Source: Amycolatopsis decaplanina DSM 44594
GTDB lineage: Bacteria > Actinomycetota > Actinomycetes > Mycobacteriales > Pseudonocardiaceae
Assembly (NCBI RefSeq): GCF_000342005.1
Contig: NZ_AOHO01000068.1
Location: forward strand, 188,330 to 252,329
Direction of reading: 5' to 3'
Length of the DNA: 64,000 nt
Under the pieces are notes generated by a model. The model saw nothing but the letters and a program-made list of their open reading frames with translations. It made no database searches and had not been told where the DNA came from. The position numbers and the translations under genes were made by a program. This document shows positions 8,042 to 16,788 of this stretch, piece by piece (position 1 is the first letter of the stretch; each line of letters begins with the position of its first letter).

Positions 8042-9124
8042 CTATACGTGTTCCACCGAGAGAACCGATTCGGCGTCCCGCGCCAGTTCGACGTCCTCAC
8101 CCGTCTCCATGGCGAAGACGGCCACCGGCGCGTCGTCCGGGCTGATCAAGCGGTCGCCGTCACCGAGACAACGAGCCGGATCGACGGAGATCCCGAGAAC
8201 GCCCAGTCCACCGGCCAGTCGCGCGATCAGCTCCGGTTGATGTTCGGTGACCCCGCCGGTGAACACGACGGCGTCGATCCGGTCGAGACTCACCGCCATC
8301 GCGCCGATCTCACGGCGGATCCGGTGCAGGTAGACGGCGACAGCCGACGCCGCGTCGGGATTCCCGGTCGCTTCCCGGGCCAGCACGGCACGAAGGTCGC
8401 CGTTCGTCCCGCTCATCCCGGCGAGACCGGAACGGTGGTACAGCGTGTCTTCCATCTCTTCGACCGACATCGGCGCCGTTCGCATGACGTGCAGCACCAG
8501 CCCCGGATCCACCGAACCGGACCTCGTCGCCATCGCCGGCCCCTCCAGCGGGGTGAAGCCCATACTCGTGTCCACGCTCCGGCCGGCCCGGACCGCGGTC
8601 ACCGAGACACCGGCACCGAGGTGACAGCACAGGAACTCCGGGTTCCCGGCGTCGAGCAGTTCCGTCACACGGCGCGCGGCGTGACGGCACGAAAGACCAT
8701 GGAAACCGTAGCGGCGCAAGCGTCCCTGGCTTGTCCATTCCCGTGGTAACGCGTACCTCGACGCCTCCTCGGGAAGGTGGGAGTGGAAGGCCGTGTCGAA
8801 GGACGCGAGCACCGGCAGGCCAGGACGCAGCCGGAACACCTCTCGCGCGAGGCACACCGACTGCGGCTGGTGAAGCGGGGCGAACGGGTTGAGCCTTTCG
8901 AGCGCGTCCACGACGCCCGGTGTGAGCCGGACCGGACCGGTCCGGGAACCCCCGTGCACGAACCTGATGGCCACGACGTCCACCGTGGACCACCGGCCGA
9001 GAGCCTGTTCCGCGGCGTCGCGCACGTCGTCCAGGCTCATCGCGGCCCACCCGACCGGCGAGCCGTCGACGACCAGGGACGATTTCAGGCTCGAAGAGCC
9101 GGGATTCAACGTCAGGACACGCAT
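8042..9124 (-). CDS. ackA: Acetate kinase
   Basis: Converts acetyl phosphate and ADP to acetate and ATP. 360 residues, somewhat short for the family (about 400). Signatures present: LTLNPGSSSLK at the N-terminus, FVHGG, SFDTAFH (catalytic Asp), FHGLSCRHAA, HLGAG, DTSMGFTPLEG, GTNGDLR and FTGGVTEH. The start at 9124 follows AAGGAG. It is downstream of the heat shock and phosphoketolase genes in the same direction. Phosphoketolase makes acetyl phosphate, so the pair gives substrate-level ATP without respiration, which suits the hypoxic context. Confidence 0.92.
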   Translation of the reverse strand: MRVLTLNPGSSSLKSSLVVDGSPVGWAAMSLDDVRDAAEQALGRWSTVDVVAIRFVHGGSRTGPVRLTPGVVDALERLNPFAPLHQPQSVCLAREVFRLRPGLPVLASFDTAFHSHLPEEASRYALPREWTSQGRLRRYGFHGLSCRHAARRVTELLDAGNPEFLCCHLGAGVSVTAVRAGRSVDTSMGFTPLEGPAMATRSGSVDPGLVLHVMRTAPMSVEEMEDTLYHRSGLAGMSGTNGDLRAVLAREATGNPDAASAVAVYLHRIRREIGAMAVSLDRIDAVVFTGGVTEHQPELIARLAGGLGVLGISVDPARCLGDGDRLISPDDAPVAVFAMETGEDVELARDAESVLSVEHV

Positions 9125-9150
9125 GAAGACTCCTTCGAGCACAAGGATCA

Positions 9151-9190
9151 CCGGGCGGGCGTGCCCTGGGGGTTCGGCTCGCCCGCCCGG
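9151..9190 (-). terminator. GC-rich hairpin between hsp20 and ackA
   Basis: Perfect 11-bp stem (CCGGGCGGGCG at 9151-9161 with its complement at 9180-9190) and an 18-base loop in the 76-bp gap. No T-run follows. It could attenuate transcription into ackA or protect the 3' end of the upstream message. Confidence 0.5.
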
Positions 9191-9200
9191 CCCGGAATGG

Positions 9201-9608
9201 TCAGCCCTTGCCGACCTCGATCTTGACCTGCTTCTCCTGCGGCTTGTCCTCGACCGGCATGGAGATTTCGAGGATGCCGTCCTTGTAGACCGCGGTGACC
9301 TTCGTCGTATCCGCACCGGACGGCAGGGAGACGGTCCGGCTGAACTTGCCGTAGTAGAACTCACTGCGACCGTGCTCCGCGGTCCTCGCCTCGCGCTCGG
9401 CGGTGATCGTCAGCAGCCCTTCATGCGCGGTGACCGAGATGTTCTCCTCCGGGTCGAAACCGGGAAGCTCGGCCCGGACGAGGTACTTGCCGTCCTCGAC
9501 GGACTCTTCGATACGCACCGGGTTGTGTTCGGCGAACGGCCACGGGTTGTCCAGCCAAGCCGCGATACGGGGCAAGGTCATCCGGGAACCGGGTACGAGA
9601 GTTGTCAT
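9201..9608 (-). CDS. Hsp20/alpha-crystallin small heat shock protein
   Basis: 135 residues. The alpha-crystallin domain spans about 30-130, with YLVRAELPGFDPEENISVTAHEG-type strands, the SEFYYGKFSRTVSLP segment and VYKDGILEISMP. A C-terminal VKIEV resembles the I-x-I/V oligomer contact. It is an ATP-independent holdase, similar in kind to mycobacterial HspX (Acr), the best known DosR product. The start at 9608 follows AAGGAAG. It lies 62 bp downstream of the phosphoketolase gene and shares its direction. Confidence 0.9.
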   Translation of the reverse strand: MTTLVPGSRMTLPRIAAWLDNPWPFAEHNPVRIEESVEDGKYLVRAELPGFDPEENISVTAHEGLLTITAEREARTAEHGRSEFYYGKFSRTVSLPSGADTTKVTAVYKDGILEISMPVEDKPQEKQVKIEVGKG

Positions 9609-9670
9609 TTCCGTACTTCCTTTCTTTTGTCGGGTATCCGCCACGTCTGTGTGGAAACGCGCGAGGCCCG

Positions 9671-12058
9671 TCATGCTTCCCAAGCCCAGTCGCGGACTTC
9701 GGGGAGATCCTCACCGTGCTCGACGATCCATCTGCGATGCCGCTCGCGCGCGTCGGTCATCCGCTGACGGACGGCACCGGCACGGGCGAGCAGTCCTGGC
9801 ACCCGGTCGATCACGTCGGTCACGAGCTGGAAGCGGTCCATGTTGTTACGCACCAGCATGTCGAACGGTGTCGTCGTGGTGCCGTGCTCGATATAGCCGC
9901 GCACGTGCAGGTCGCCGTGGTTCGTGCGGCGGTAGGCCAGCCGGTGGATCAGCCAGGGATAACCGTGATAGGCGAAGATCACCGGACGGTCGGTGGTGAA
10001 CAGGGCGTCGAACGCGCGATCGGTCATGCCGTGCGGGTGCTCCGCGGCGGGTTGCAGGCGCATGAGGTCGACCACGTTCACGACCCGGACCGCGAGTTCG
10101 GGCAGGTACTCCCGCAGGAGCTTGGCCGCAGCGAGCACCTCGACCGTCGGCGCGTCGCCGGCACAGGCGAGGACCACGTCGGGTTCCCGATCCGGATGAG
10201 TGCCCGCCCACTCCCAGATCCCGGCGCCACGTGCACAGTGCACCGCCGCCTCTTCGCCGTCGAGCCAGACGGGGCTGTCGTTCTTCCCCGCCACGATCAC
10301 GTTGACGTAGTCCCGGCCGCGCAGGCAGTGCTCCGCGACCCACAGCAGGGTGTTCGCGTCCGGCGGCAGGTAGACCCGGACGACTTCCGGGCTCTTGTTG
10401 GCGACATGGTCGACGAATCCCGGGTCCTGATGGGAGAAGCCGTTGTGATCCTGCCGCCAGACATGCGAGGTCAGCAGATACGTCAGTGAGGCGACCGGCC
10501 GCCGCCACGGGATCCCCCGATGCACCTTGAGCCACTTGACGTGCTGGTTGAGCATCGAGTCGACGATGTGCACGAACGCTTCGTAACAAGAGAAAAGCCC
10601 GTGCCTGCCGGACAGCAGATAGCCTTCGAGCCAGCCCTGGCAGAGGTGTTCCGAGAGCACCTCCATGACCCGGCCGTCGGCGGCGAGGTGCTCGTCGACG
10701 GGTTCGATCTCGCACAGCCAGGTCTTGGCCGTCACGTCGAACACCGCGTCGAGCCGGTTGGAGGCGGTCTCGTCCGGACCGAACAAGCGGAAGTTCGCGG
10801 CCTGGCGGTTCAACGCGAACACTTCCCTCAGCCAGCGTCCGAGCACCCGCGTCGGTTCCGCGACCGCGCCGCCCGGCCGGACGAGCGGGATCGCGTGCGC
10901 CGGCACCTCCGGCAACTCCAGGGGCCGTAGTAGGAGACCGCCGTTGGCGTGCGGTGACGACCCCATCCGGAGCTCGCCGTGCGGGATCAGCGCGGTGACC
11001 TCGGACGTCGGCCTGCCTTCCTCGTCGAAAAGCAGTTCCGGGCGGTAGGAACGCAGCCATTCCTCCAGCTGCCGCAGGTGCTCCGGGTTTCCTCGCGCGT
11101 CCGGGACCGGGACCTGGTGCGCACGCCAGGTCCCTTCGACCTGCTTTCCGTCCACAACGGATGGTCCGGTCCAGCCCTTGGGGCTGCGCAGCACGATCAT
11201 CGGCCGGCTCACCGGGCCCGTCGGCCCGCCCGCGGCGCGGGCCCGCACCTGGATGCCGTCGATCTCGTCCAGCGCGCCGTCCAGAGCCGCGGCCATGGCC
11301 TGGTGCATGACCGCCGGATCGTCGCCCTCGACGTAACGCGGGGCGTATCCGTACCCGCGCAGCAGTTCGTCGAGTTCGGTGCCGCTGATCCGCGAAAGCA
11401 CGGTGGGGTTGGCGATCTTGTACCCGTTCAGGTGCAGGATCGGCAGCACCGCGCCGTCGCGGGCGGGGTTGAGGAATCTGCCCGAATGCCAGCTGGTGGC
11501 CAGCGGCCCGGTTTCCGCCTCACCGTCGCCGACGACGCAGCCGACGACGAGATGCGGGTTGTCGAACGCGGCGCCGTAGGCGTGCGCGAGGGAGTAGCCG
11601 AGCTCGCCGCCTTCATGGATCGATCCCGGGACCTGCGGCGCGACATGGCTGGGCACCCCACCGGGAAAGGAGAACTGCCGGAACAGTGTACGCAGGCCGG
11701 TCTTGTCGTACGGGACCTCTGGCCACGCCTCGGAGTAGCTGCCTTCGAGCCAGGTGTTCGCGTAAAGGGCGGGACCACCGTGACCGGGTCCGGTCACGAA
11801 CATGGCGTTCAGGTTCCGCCGCACGATGGCCCGGTTGAGATGGGCGTAGACGAAATTCAGCCCCGGGGAGGTACCCCAGTGACCGAGCAGCCGCGGTTTC
11901 ACGTGCTCGGGCTTCAGCGGCGATTCCAGCAGCGGATTGTCCATCAGGTAGATCTGGCAGGCGGCGAGGTAGTTCGCCGCCCGCCACTGAGCGTCCACTT
12001 GGGACAGCTCGGCGGGAGACAGCACCGCGGTCGCGGCGGGAGCACCGAGAACGGTCAC
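9671..12058 (-). CDS. xfp: Phosphoketolase (xylulose-5-P / fructose-6-P)
   Basis: 795 residues, normal length. A ThDP enzyme that splits xylulose 5-phosphate (and usually fructose 6-phosphate) with phosphate into acetyl phosphate and a triose or erythrose phosphate. Family marks: [11 protein letters not shown] (59-69), TGPGHGG (89-95), [11 protein letters not shown] (177-187), LHLNGYKI and [12 protein letters not shown]. The GTG start at 12058 overlaps the upstream USP stop (GTGA), so the open frame further upstream is ignored. With ackA downstream it forms a route from sugar phosphates to acetate and ATP. Part of an operon from flavodoxin at 15001 to ackA. Confidence 0.93.
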   Translation of the reverse strand: MTVLGAPAATAVLSPAELSQVDAQWRAANYLAACQIYLMDNPLLESPLKPEHVKPRLLGHWGTSPGLNFVYAHLNRAIVRRNLNAMFVTGPGHGGPALYANTWLEGSYSEAWPEVPYDKTGLRTLFRQFSFPGGVPSHVAPQVPGSIHEGGELGYSLAHAYGAAFDNPHLVVGCVVGDGEAETGPLATSWHSGRFLNPARDGAVLPILHLNGYKIANPTVLSRISGTELDELLRGYGYAPRYVEGDDPAVMHQAMAAALDGALDEIDGIQVRARAAGGPTGPVSRPMIVLRSPKGWTGPSVVDGKQVEGTWRAHQVPVPDARGNPEHLRQLEEWLRSYRPELLFDEEGRPTSEVTALIPHGELRMGSSPHANGGLLLRPLELPEVPAHAIPLVRPGGAVAEPTRVLGRWLREVFALNRQAANFRLFGPDETASNRLDAVFDVTAKTWLCEIEPVDEHLAADGRVMEVLSEHLCQGWLEGYLLSGRHGLFSCYEAFVHIVDSMLNQHVKWLKVHRGIPWRRPVASLTYLLTSHVWRQDHNGFSHQDPGFVDHVANKSPEVVRVYLPPDANTLLWVAEHCLRGRDYVNVIVAGKNDSPVWLDGEEAAVHCARGAGIWEWAGTHPDREPDVVLACAGDAPTVEVLAAAKLLREYLPELAVRVVNVVDLMRLQPAAEHPHGMTDRAFDALFTTDRPVIFAYHGYPWLIHRLAYRRTNHGDLHVRGYIEHGTTTTPFDMLVRNNMDRFQLVTDVIDRVPGLLARAGAVRQRMTDARERHRRWIVEHGEDLPEVRDWAWEA

Positions 12059-12954
12059 CGCGACTTCTCCGGCCGGACCACCATCACCGGGCACTCCGCG
12101 TGGTGCGCGAGCGCCTGACTGGTCGAGCCGAGCAACTGACCGGTGAATCCGCCCCGGCCCCGGCTTCCCACGACCATCAGCTGGGCCTTGGCACTCCATT
12201 CCAGCAGGATGTGCCGCGGCTTGTCCCGGACCAGAACCCGCTCGACCTCGACGTCCGGATACTTCTCCTGCCAGCCGGCGAGCCGCTGCGCGAGCAGACG
12301 GCGCTCTTCGTCCTCGATCGACTCCCACTGCACGACGAGGCGCGCCATGCCGTAGGCGTCGTCATAGGTGACATCGCGCCACGCGTGGACCGCGACCAGG
12401 CGGGCCTTCCGCCACGCGGCCTCTTCGAAGGCGATCTCCAGTGCGCGCTCGCTCAGCGGGCTGCCGTCGATCCCGACCACGATCGGCCCCTCGGTCGGAT
12501 ACGCGGTGGTGTTCTTGCGGCCCCGCATCACCACCACGGGGCAATGGGCGTGGGCGACGACCGCCGACGCCGTCGAACCGATCGTCATCTCGCCGAAGAA
12601 GCCCTTACCGGTGCCGCCGACGACCACCATCGCCGCCGCCTTCGAGGCGTCGATCAAGGTGGGCACCGGGGAGTCCGCCGGCATTCGTGTGTCCACGTCC
12701 ACTCCGGGTGCCACCGAATGCGCTTGTCCGACGGCCTCCTCCAGAACTCGCTGGCCTTCCTCGGCGAGGACGTCGTACCACGGCGTGGGGCCCGCCAATC
12801 CGGCTCCGTAAGCCAGCTTGTCGACGCGCAGAGCGTGTACGATGAGCATCTTCAGCAGTCGTTCCTCGGCGACGGCGGCGGCCCACCGTACGGCCGCCCT
12901 TCCCGGCTCGGTCCCGTCCACTCCGACGACGATCTTCCGGTCCGCCGCGTTCAT
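12055..12954 (-). CDS. Tandem-domain universal stress protein
   Basis: 299 residues: two UspA domains (about 1-145 and 150-299). The first has [17 protein letters not shown] and [20 protein letters not shown], the second [18 protein letters not shown] and [20 protein letters not shown]; both loops match the ATP-binding pattern. Same layout as mycobacterial tandem USPs such as Rv2005c and Rv2623. Its ATG overlaps the stop of the upstream CBS-BON gene, and its stop overlaps the phosphoketolase GTG. Confidence 0.93.
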   Translation of the reverse strand: MNAADRKIVVGVDGTEPGRAAVRWAAAVAEERLLKMLIVHALRVDKLAYGAGLAGPTPWYDVLAEEGQRVLEEAVGQAHSVAPGVDVDTRMPADSPVPTLIDASKAAAMVVVGGTGKGFFGEMTIGSTASAVVAHAHCPVVVMRGRKNTTAYPTEGPIVVGIDGSPLSERALEIAFEEAAWRKARLVAVHAWRDVTYDDAYGMARLVVQWESIEDEERRLLAQRLAGWQEKYPDVEVERVLVRDKPRHILLEWSAKAQLMVVGSRGRGGFTGQLLGSTSQALAHHAECPVMVVRPEKSR

Positions 12955-13556
12955 TGCTCGTCCTCCTGATAGGTCACTTTCGCTTCCACGACACCGGGAA
13001 CCGCCTCGGCCAGCAGCTTGGCCACATGACGATCGGTGTAGCTGTCGTACGCGTCGTCCACCCGGACGACCCCGTCGCGGGCTTCGACCGTCCACCGGTC
13101 CGGTCCGCCGTAGATCGTCAAGCGATGGCGGACGTCCGCGATGATCGCCTCGTCGGAGCGGGCGAAGGCACGCACGAAGTCGCCCCGCGTCACGATTCCG
13201 ACCACCTTGGAACCGTCCACGATGGGCATCGCGCGGATGTGTCCGTCGAGCAGGGCCCTGCCGACGTCGGCGGCGTTCGCGCCGGTGCTCATCCCCGTGG
13301 CCGGCATCGTCATCACCTGACCGACGGTCAGCCCCGGCCTCGGCCGTGCCTCCGGATCCCGGCCCGAGCGGACGTCGTCCGGGAAGCGGTTCCTGATGAG
13401 GTCGGCTTCGGTCACGATGCCGATCAGGCGGTCGTCCTCGTCGACCACCGGCAACGCGGTGAATCCCTTTTCCGCCAGCAGTTCGGCGGCGTGTTTGGCG
13501 GTGCTCCCCGGCGTCACCGTGACGACCGGCGCGGACATCAGGTCCCGTGCTCGCAT
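12951..13556 (-). CDS. CBS-pair protein with C-terminal BON domain
   Basis: 201 residues. CBS motifs at about 7-56 and 74-127 (VVDEDDRLIGIVTEADLIRN and similar), BON domain at about 132-199 (WTVEARDGVVRVDDAYDSY). Same plan as the protein at 2373-2948. Start at 13556 is preceded by GAGGAG. It sits between two tandem USP genes with overlaps or a 10-bp gap, so all three are likely made together. Adenine-nucleotide sensing is inferred from the family. Confidence 0.9.
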   Translation of the reverse strand: MRARDLMSAPVVTVTPGSTAKHAAELLAEKGFTALPVVDEDDRLIGIVTEADLIRNRFPDDVRSGRDPEARPRPGLTVGQVMTMPATGMSTGANAADVGRALLDGHIRAMPIVDGSKVVGIVTRGDFVRAFARSDEAIIADVRHRLTIYGGPDRWTVEARDGVVRVDDAYDSYTDRHVAKLLAEAVPGVVEAKVTYQEDEQ

Positions 13557-13566
13557 GGTGAGCTCC

Positions 13567-14481
13567 TCACTCGCTTTCCCGTCCGGTCAAAGCCGGACGA
13601 ATGACCGCCACAGGGCATTCCGAGTGCACGACGAGTGCCTGGCTCGTGGAGCCGAGCAACATCCCCTGGAACCCGCCGCGGCCTCGCGAACCGACGACGA
13701 GCAGCTGGGCATGTTCGCCGAAACCGAGCAGCGCGCGGACCGGACGGCCGCGGGCGATCACCGTCTCGACGCGCAGATCCGGGAACTTGGCCCGCCAAGG
13801 CGCGAGTTGTTCGTCGGTCGCTCGGCGCTCCGCCGACTCGATCGCGTCCGGATCCACCGTCAAGGCGTGCGCCCTGGCCGATTCGTGGTCGGTGACCTCG
13901 TTCCACACCCTGACCACGATCAGGTCCGTGCCCCGGAGCGACGCTTCGTCGAAGGCGAAGGCCAAGGCCGCGTCGCTCGATTCGGAGCCGTCCGTGCCCG
14001 CGACGACGGGGCCGGTCTCCGGTGGAACGTCTTCGAGGCGTCTCCCCCTCGCGACGACGATCGGGCAATGACCGTGCTGCGCCAAGGCCACCGCCGTCGA
14101 TCCGACCAGCAGACCGGTGAAACCGCCGAGGCCGCGGGAACCCAGCACGATCATGGTCGCCGCCTGCGATTCCTGGATCAGCGCGGCCACCGGGACCCAT
14201 TCACGCGCCGCGGTCTCGACGACCAGGTCCGGGTAGCGCTCGGCCACCGCGTCACAGGCTTCGGCGAGCCATCGTGCTCCTCGCGCCTCGAAGGCCGACC
14301 GGATCCCCTCGGCGGACGGCACCACCGCGGGCATCCTCACCTGGGGGATCGTGTACACGTGGACCAGCCGAAGCCGCTCACCCCTCTTGGCGGCTTCGCC
14401 TGCCGCCCACACCGCGGCCCGCCGGGCGGACCCCGAACCGTCGATCCCCACGACGACCGCGCCTTCAGCCGCGCTCGGCAT
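13567..14481 (-). CDS. Tandem-domain universal stress protein
   Basis: 304 residues, two UspA domains (about 1-150, 155-304). Loops VLGSRGLGGFTGLLVGSTAV and [20 protein letters not shown] fit the ATP pattern. ATG at 14481 is preferred over an in-frame GTG six bases upstream because GAGAGG then lies nine bases away. The start overlaps the end of the flavodoxin gene by 17 bp. Part of the flavodoxin-to-ackA operon. Confidence 0.92.
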   Translation of the reverse strand: MPSAAEGAVVVGIDGSGSARRAAVWAAGEAAKRGERLRLVHVYTIPQVRMPAVVPSAEGIRSAFEARGARWLAEACDAVAERYPDLVVETAAREWVPVAALIQESQAATMIVLGSRGLGGFTGLLVGSTAVALAQHGHCPIVVARGRRLEDVPPETGPVVAGTDGSESSDAALAFAFDEASLRGTDLIVVRVWNEVTDHESARAHALTVDPDAIESAERRATDEQLAPWRAKFPDLRVETVIARGRPVRALLGFGEHAQLLVVGSRGRGGFQGMLLGSTSQALVVHSECPVAVIRPALTGRESE

Positions 14482-15001
14482 GATCACTCACCTCTCTCGT
14501 CCGAGCAGGCTTCAAGGCGGCCGCGATTTCTCCCGCCCAAGCCCGCACCGCCGGCCAATCCCGGTAGTCACCGTCCTTGACCCGGAGGGCCGTCACGACC
14601 GCTCGTTCGGCGAACCGCAGCAGACTCCGGTCGATCCGGCCCGGGAACACCACGTGCCCGCGCGCCCCGGACGACACCATCAGCCTGGCGACGTCCACGG
14701 GATCCTCCGCGGGCTTGGGCGGCGTCCCCACCGGGCCGCTGGAGAAGAGCCAAACGTTCTTGGTCCTGAGGACCTCGGCGTGCTCGCCGACGACGTCTCT
14801 CGCCTGCTCGAGCCATTGCCCCAGATAGACACCACTGCCCACCAGAACGACGTCGAATTCCTCGACCGTCGTGACGTCCTCGGCCCGCGACACCCGCACG
14901 ACCGCGTGCCCGCGCAGCTCCGAAGTGAGGGCGCGCCCGATCTCCTCCGCGATCTCCCAGGTCCCGCCGTGGCGGCTGGCCGCCGCTACGAGGATCTTCA
15001 T
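14465..15001 (-). CDS. Flavodoxin-domain protein
   Basis: 178 residues. The N-terminus MKILVAAASRHGGTWEIAE is a flavodoxin-like FMN phosphate loop, followed by VVLVGSGVYLGQW and VWLFSSGPVGTPP, which resemble the protoporphyrinogen-oxidase (HemG-like) and flavodoxin_5 families. Redox partner is unknown; in hypoxia a flavin electron carrier is plausible. Start at 15001 follows AGGAGAG. First gene of a seven-gene leftward operon with USP, CBS-BON, USP, xfp, hsp20 and ackA. Two DevR-like boxes lie upstream. Confidence 0.85.
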   Translation of the reverse strand: MKILVAAASRHGGTWEIAEEIGRALTSELRGHAVVRVSRAEDVTTVEEFDVVLVGSGVYLGQWLEQARDVVGEHAEVLRTKNVWLFSSGPVGTPPKPAEDPVDVARLMVSSGARGHVVFPGRIDRSLLRFAERAVVTALRVKDGDYRDWPAVRAWAGEIAAALKPARTREVSDHAERG

Positions 15002-15056
15002 TTCGCTCTCCTGTCTGGTCGCTTCCCAGCTTCGACCAGTACGGGGCCCGGGAGGA

Positions 15057-15070
15057 GAGACCGAAGTCCC
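15057..15070 (-). promoter_or_regulatory. DevR/DosR-like box, flavodoxin-xfp operon (proximal)
   Basis: Minus strand GGGACTTCGGTCTC: half-sites GGGAC and GTCTC around four bases, the best single match here to the mycobacterial DosR pattern GGGAC-N4-GTCCC. It is 56 bp upstream of the flavodoxin start. Confidence 0.6.
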
Positions 15071-15130
15071 GGCGGGCCGGGCCCACGGTCCCGGCTCGAT
15101 CACCTCGGCGGCACAGCTCCTTCCGGGAGG

Positions 15131-15144
15131 AGGACCTTGGTCTC
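15131..15144. promoter_or_regulatory. DevR/DosR-like box, flavodoxin-xfp operon (distal)
   Basis: AGGACCTTGGTCTC on the plus strand, extended by TAC, just as at the GAPDH promoter (16713). It is 130 bp upstream of flavodoxin, 61 bp beyond the proximal box. Paired boxes are common at strongly DosR-controlled promoters. Confidence 0.55.
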
Positions 15145-15191
15145 TACCTCACGCCGTGAACACGGCAGGACTCACCGTCCTGATGGCGGGA

Positions 15192-15237
15192 CTCGTGAGT
15201 GGTAAGGACGGTTAGAACCGTCCTTACCACTCACGAG
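15192..15237. terminator. 22-bp-arm palindrome (family 2)
   Basis: Arms 15192-15213 and 15216-15237 around a 2-base loop, arm beginning CTCGTGAGTGGTAAGGACGG. It lies just downstream of the leftward glycosyltransferase gene and upstream of the stress operon boxes, so it likely terminates the former. Same family as 22162-22227, 25721-25782 and 48882-48933. Confidence 0.7.
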
Positions 15238-15264
15238 CCCCCATCGCGGTCGGGCACGCCTTCG

Positions 15265-16497
15265 TCATTTCCCCGGAGGGCGGGGCGAGCCACGCCCTGT
15301 CGTGGAAACCGGGGCGGTGGCGGATCGCGCGGTCGGCGGATTACGGTCCGGCGAGAGCACGGTGAGGCACGCCAGCATTCCCAGCGCGACCCAGGTGTAA
15401 CTTTCACCCACGACATGGGTCCACCACGGTGCGTCAGGGCTCGGCGAGTAGCGCCAGTGCAAGGCAAGAACCGCCGATCCGCCCGCCGCCGTGAGGGCGA
15501 CCATGATCATCGAAGGTCTGCGATCCAGTTTCAAGACCAGGGCGAACAACAGCGGGCACAACCACACCCAATGATGGGACCACGACATCGGGGACGACAG
15601 CGTCCCGACCGCGGCCGTGCTCAGGAACGCCGGGACGTCACGTCCGGCGCGCCGGTACCGGAAGACGATCACGGCGGAAACTGCCACGACCACCGCGCCC
15701 AGGGCGAGCCACCAGAGCGCCACGGCCTCACCGGAAAGGCCGAGCCGGGACAGCATCCCGCGAAGTGACTGGTTACCGGCCAGCGAGCCGTTCCCGACTC
15801 TGCCCGGCGCCCAAACCGACGAAGTCCAGAACGTGAGGGAATCGCGCGGCGCGATCAGCCAACCGAGCCCGGTGCAGACGACGAAGGACAACGCCGCGTA
15901 GAGCACCGGCTTGAACTCCTTGCCCAAAAGGAAGAACAATACGAACACCAGCGGGGTCAGTTTGAGCGCGGCGGCGACGCCGACCAGGACACCTCGAGGC
16001 AGTCCGGGATGGCGGTGCAGGCAGTCGAAGGCGACCAGCCACAACAGAAGGATGTTGATCTGACCCCAGAACAACGTTTGAGTGACCGGTTCGAGCTGAA
16101 CGGCGCACAAAGTGGCGATGGCGGCGATCAGATACCGGTAGGGCAGGCCCTGCCTCAGCCGGTCGAGTACCAGCAACATGATGTGGAACAACAGACCGAC
16201 GCTGCCGGCGGTCAGCAGCAGGAATCCGAGCGGGTAGACGGCGAGAATCGCGCCCAGCGGCAGCACCGAGAACGGCGGGTAGGTATATAGCGCGGGATTT
16301 CCGCCGCCGTGGAAGTAACTGTTGTACAGATCTTCCCCATTCCACCAGGCGACCGCTCCCGCCCGATAGATTCGGGCGTCGGACATCGCGGCGAGACCGC
16401 TGTCGGTCGACAGGCCGATTCGCACGGCCACGCCCGCGGCGAGCGCAAGCAGGAGCCAGGGCGCGAATCGAACAAAACGGTGCTGCGTCACAGACAC
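15265..16497 (-). CDS. GT87-family polyprenyl-phosphate mannosyltransferase-like membrane protein
   Basis: 410 residues with about ten hydrophobic helices. The first loop carries SDARIYRAGAVAWWNGEDLY and PALYTYPPF, typical of DUF2029/GT87 enzymes, actinobacterial GT-C glycosyltransferases that use polyprenyl-phosphate mannose or arabinose to extend cell-wall glycans. The acidic residue after the first helix (SD in AAMSDARIY) is the expected catalytic aspartate. GTG at 16497 is chosen because GGGAG lies seven bases upstream; a GTG two codons later is possible. It stands alone and is divergent from gap. Confidence 0.82.
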   Translation of the reverse strand: MSVTQHRFVRFAPWLLLALAAGVAVRIGLSTDSGLAAMSDARIYRAGAVAWWNGEDLYNSYFHGGGNPALYTYPPFSVLPLGAILAVYPLGFLLLTAGSVGLLFHIMLLVLDRLRQGLPYRYLIAAIATLCAVQLEPVTQTLFWGQINILLLWLVAFDCLHRHPGLPRGVLVGVAAALKLTPLVFVLFFLLGKEFKPVLYAALSFVVCTGLGWLIAPRDSLTFWTSSVWAPGRVGNGSLAGNQSLRGMLSRLGLSGEAVALWWLALGAVVVAVSAVIVFRYRRAGRDVPAFLSTAAVGTLSSPMSWSHHWVWLCPLLFALVLKLDRRPSMIMVALTAAGGSAVLALHWRYSPSPDAPWWTHVVGESYTWVALGMLACLTVLSPDRNPPTARSATAPVSTTGRGSPRPPGK

Positions 16498-16653
16498 AGG
16501 AAGACTCCCAGCGAACCACTCCAGAACCTCTATGCTCCCCGCGGCGCCTCGGCAGGCGTCGAGCCTATCGGCGGATCCGGCCACGGCCCGGCCACCGGAA
16601 AGACGAATTCGACTACGCCGAAGGCAGGCACTTTTCCATCGCACTGAAAAATC

Positions 16654-16703
16654 GGGTCGTGAGTGATTTGGGTCGTTCTGACGACCCTTATCACTCACGA
16701 CCC
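16654..16703. repeat. Imperfect palindrome in the GT87/gap divergent region
   Basis: Outer arms GGGTCGTGAGTGA and its complement enclose TTTGGGTCGTTCTGACGACCCTTA. It is a diverged member of palindrome family 2, but lies between divergent genes, so a terminator role does not fit; it may be an operator or an insulating element. Confidence 0.5.
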
Positions 16704-16712
16704 GGCCGGCAA

Positions 16713-16726
16713 AGGACCTTCGTCTC
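16713..16726 (+). promoter_or_regulatory. DevR/DosR-like box upstream of gap
   Basis: AGGACCTTCGTCTC followed by TAC, 63 bp upstream of the gap ATG. It shares 13 of 14 positions with the box at 15131. This ties the gap-nagA-DUF3048 unit to the dormancy genes. Confidence 0.55.
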
Positions 16727-16788
16727 TACGACGCCCCTCGATGCCGGGCAGATCATCGGTGGACCGCAGGACGACAAGGGAGACGATC

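Noticed and set aside
16654-16703. Terminator assignment for this palindrome
   Set aside because: It lies between divergent genes upstream of both starts, so it cannot end either transcript.
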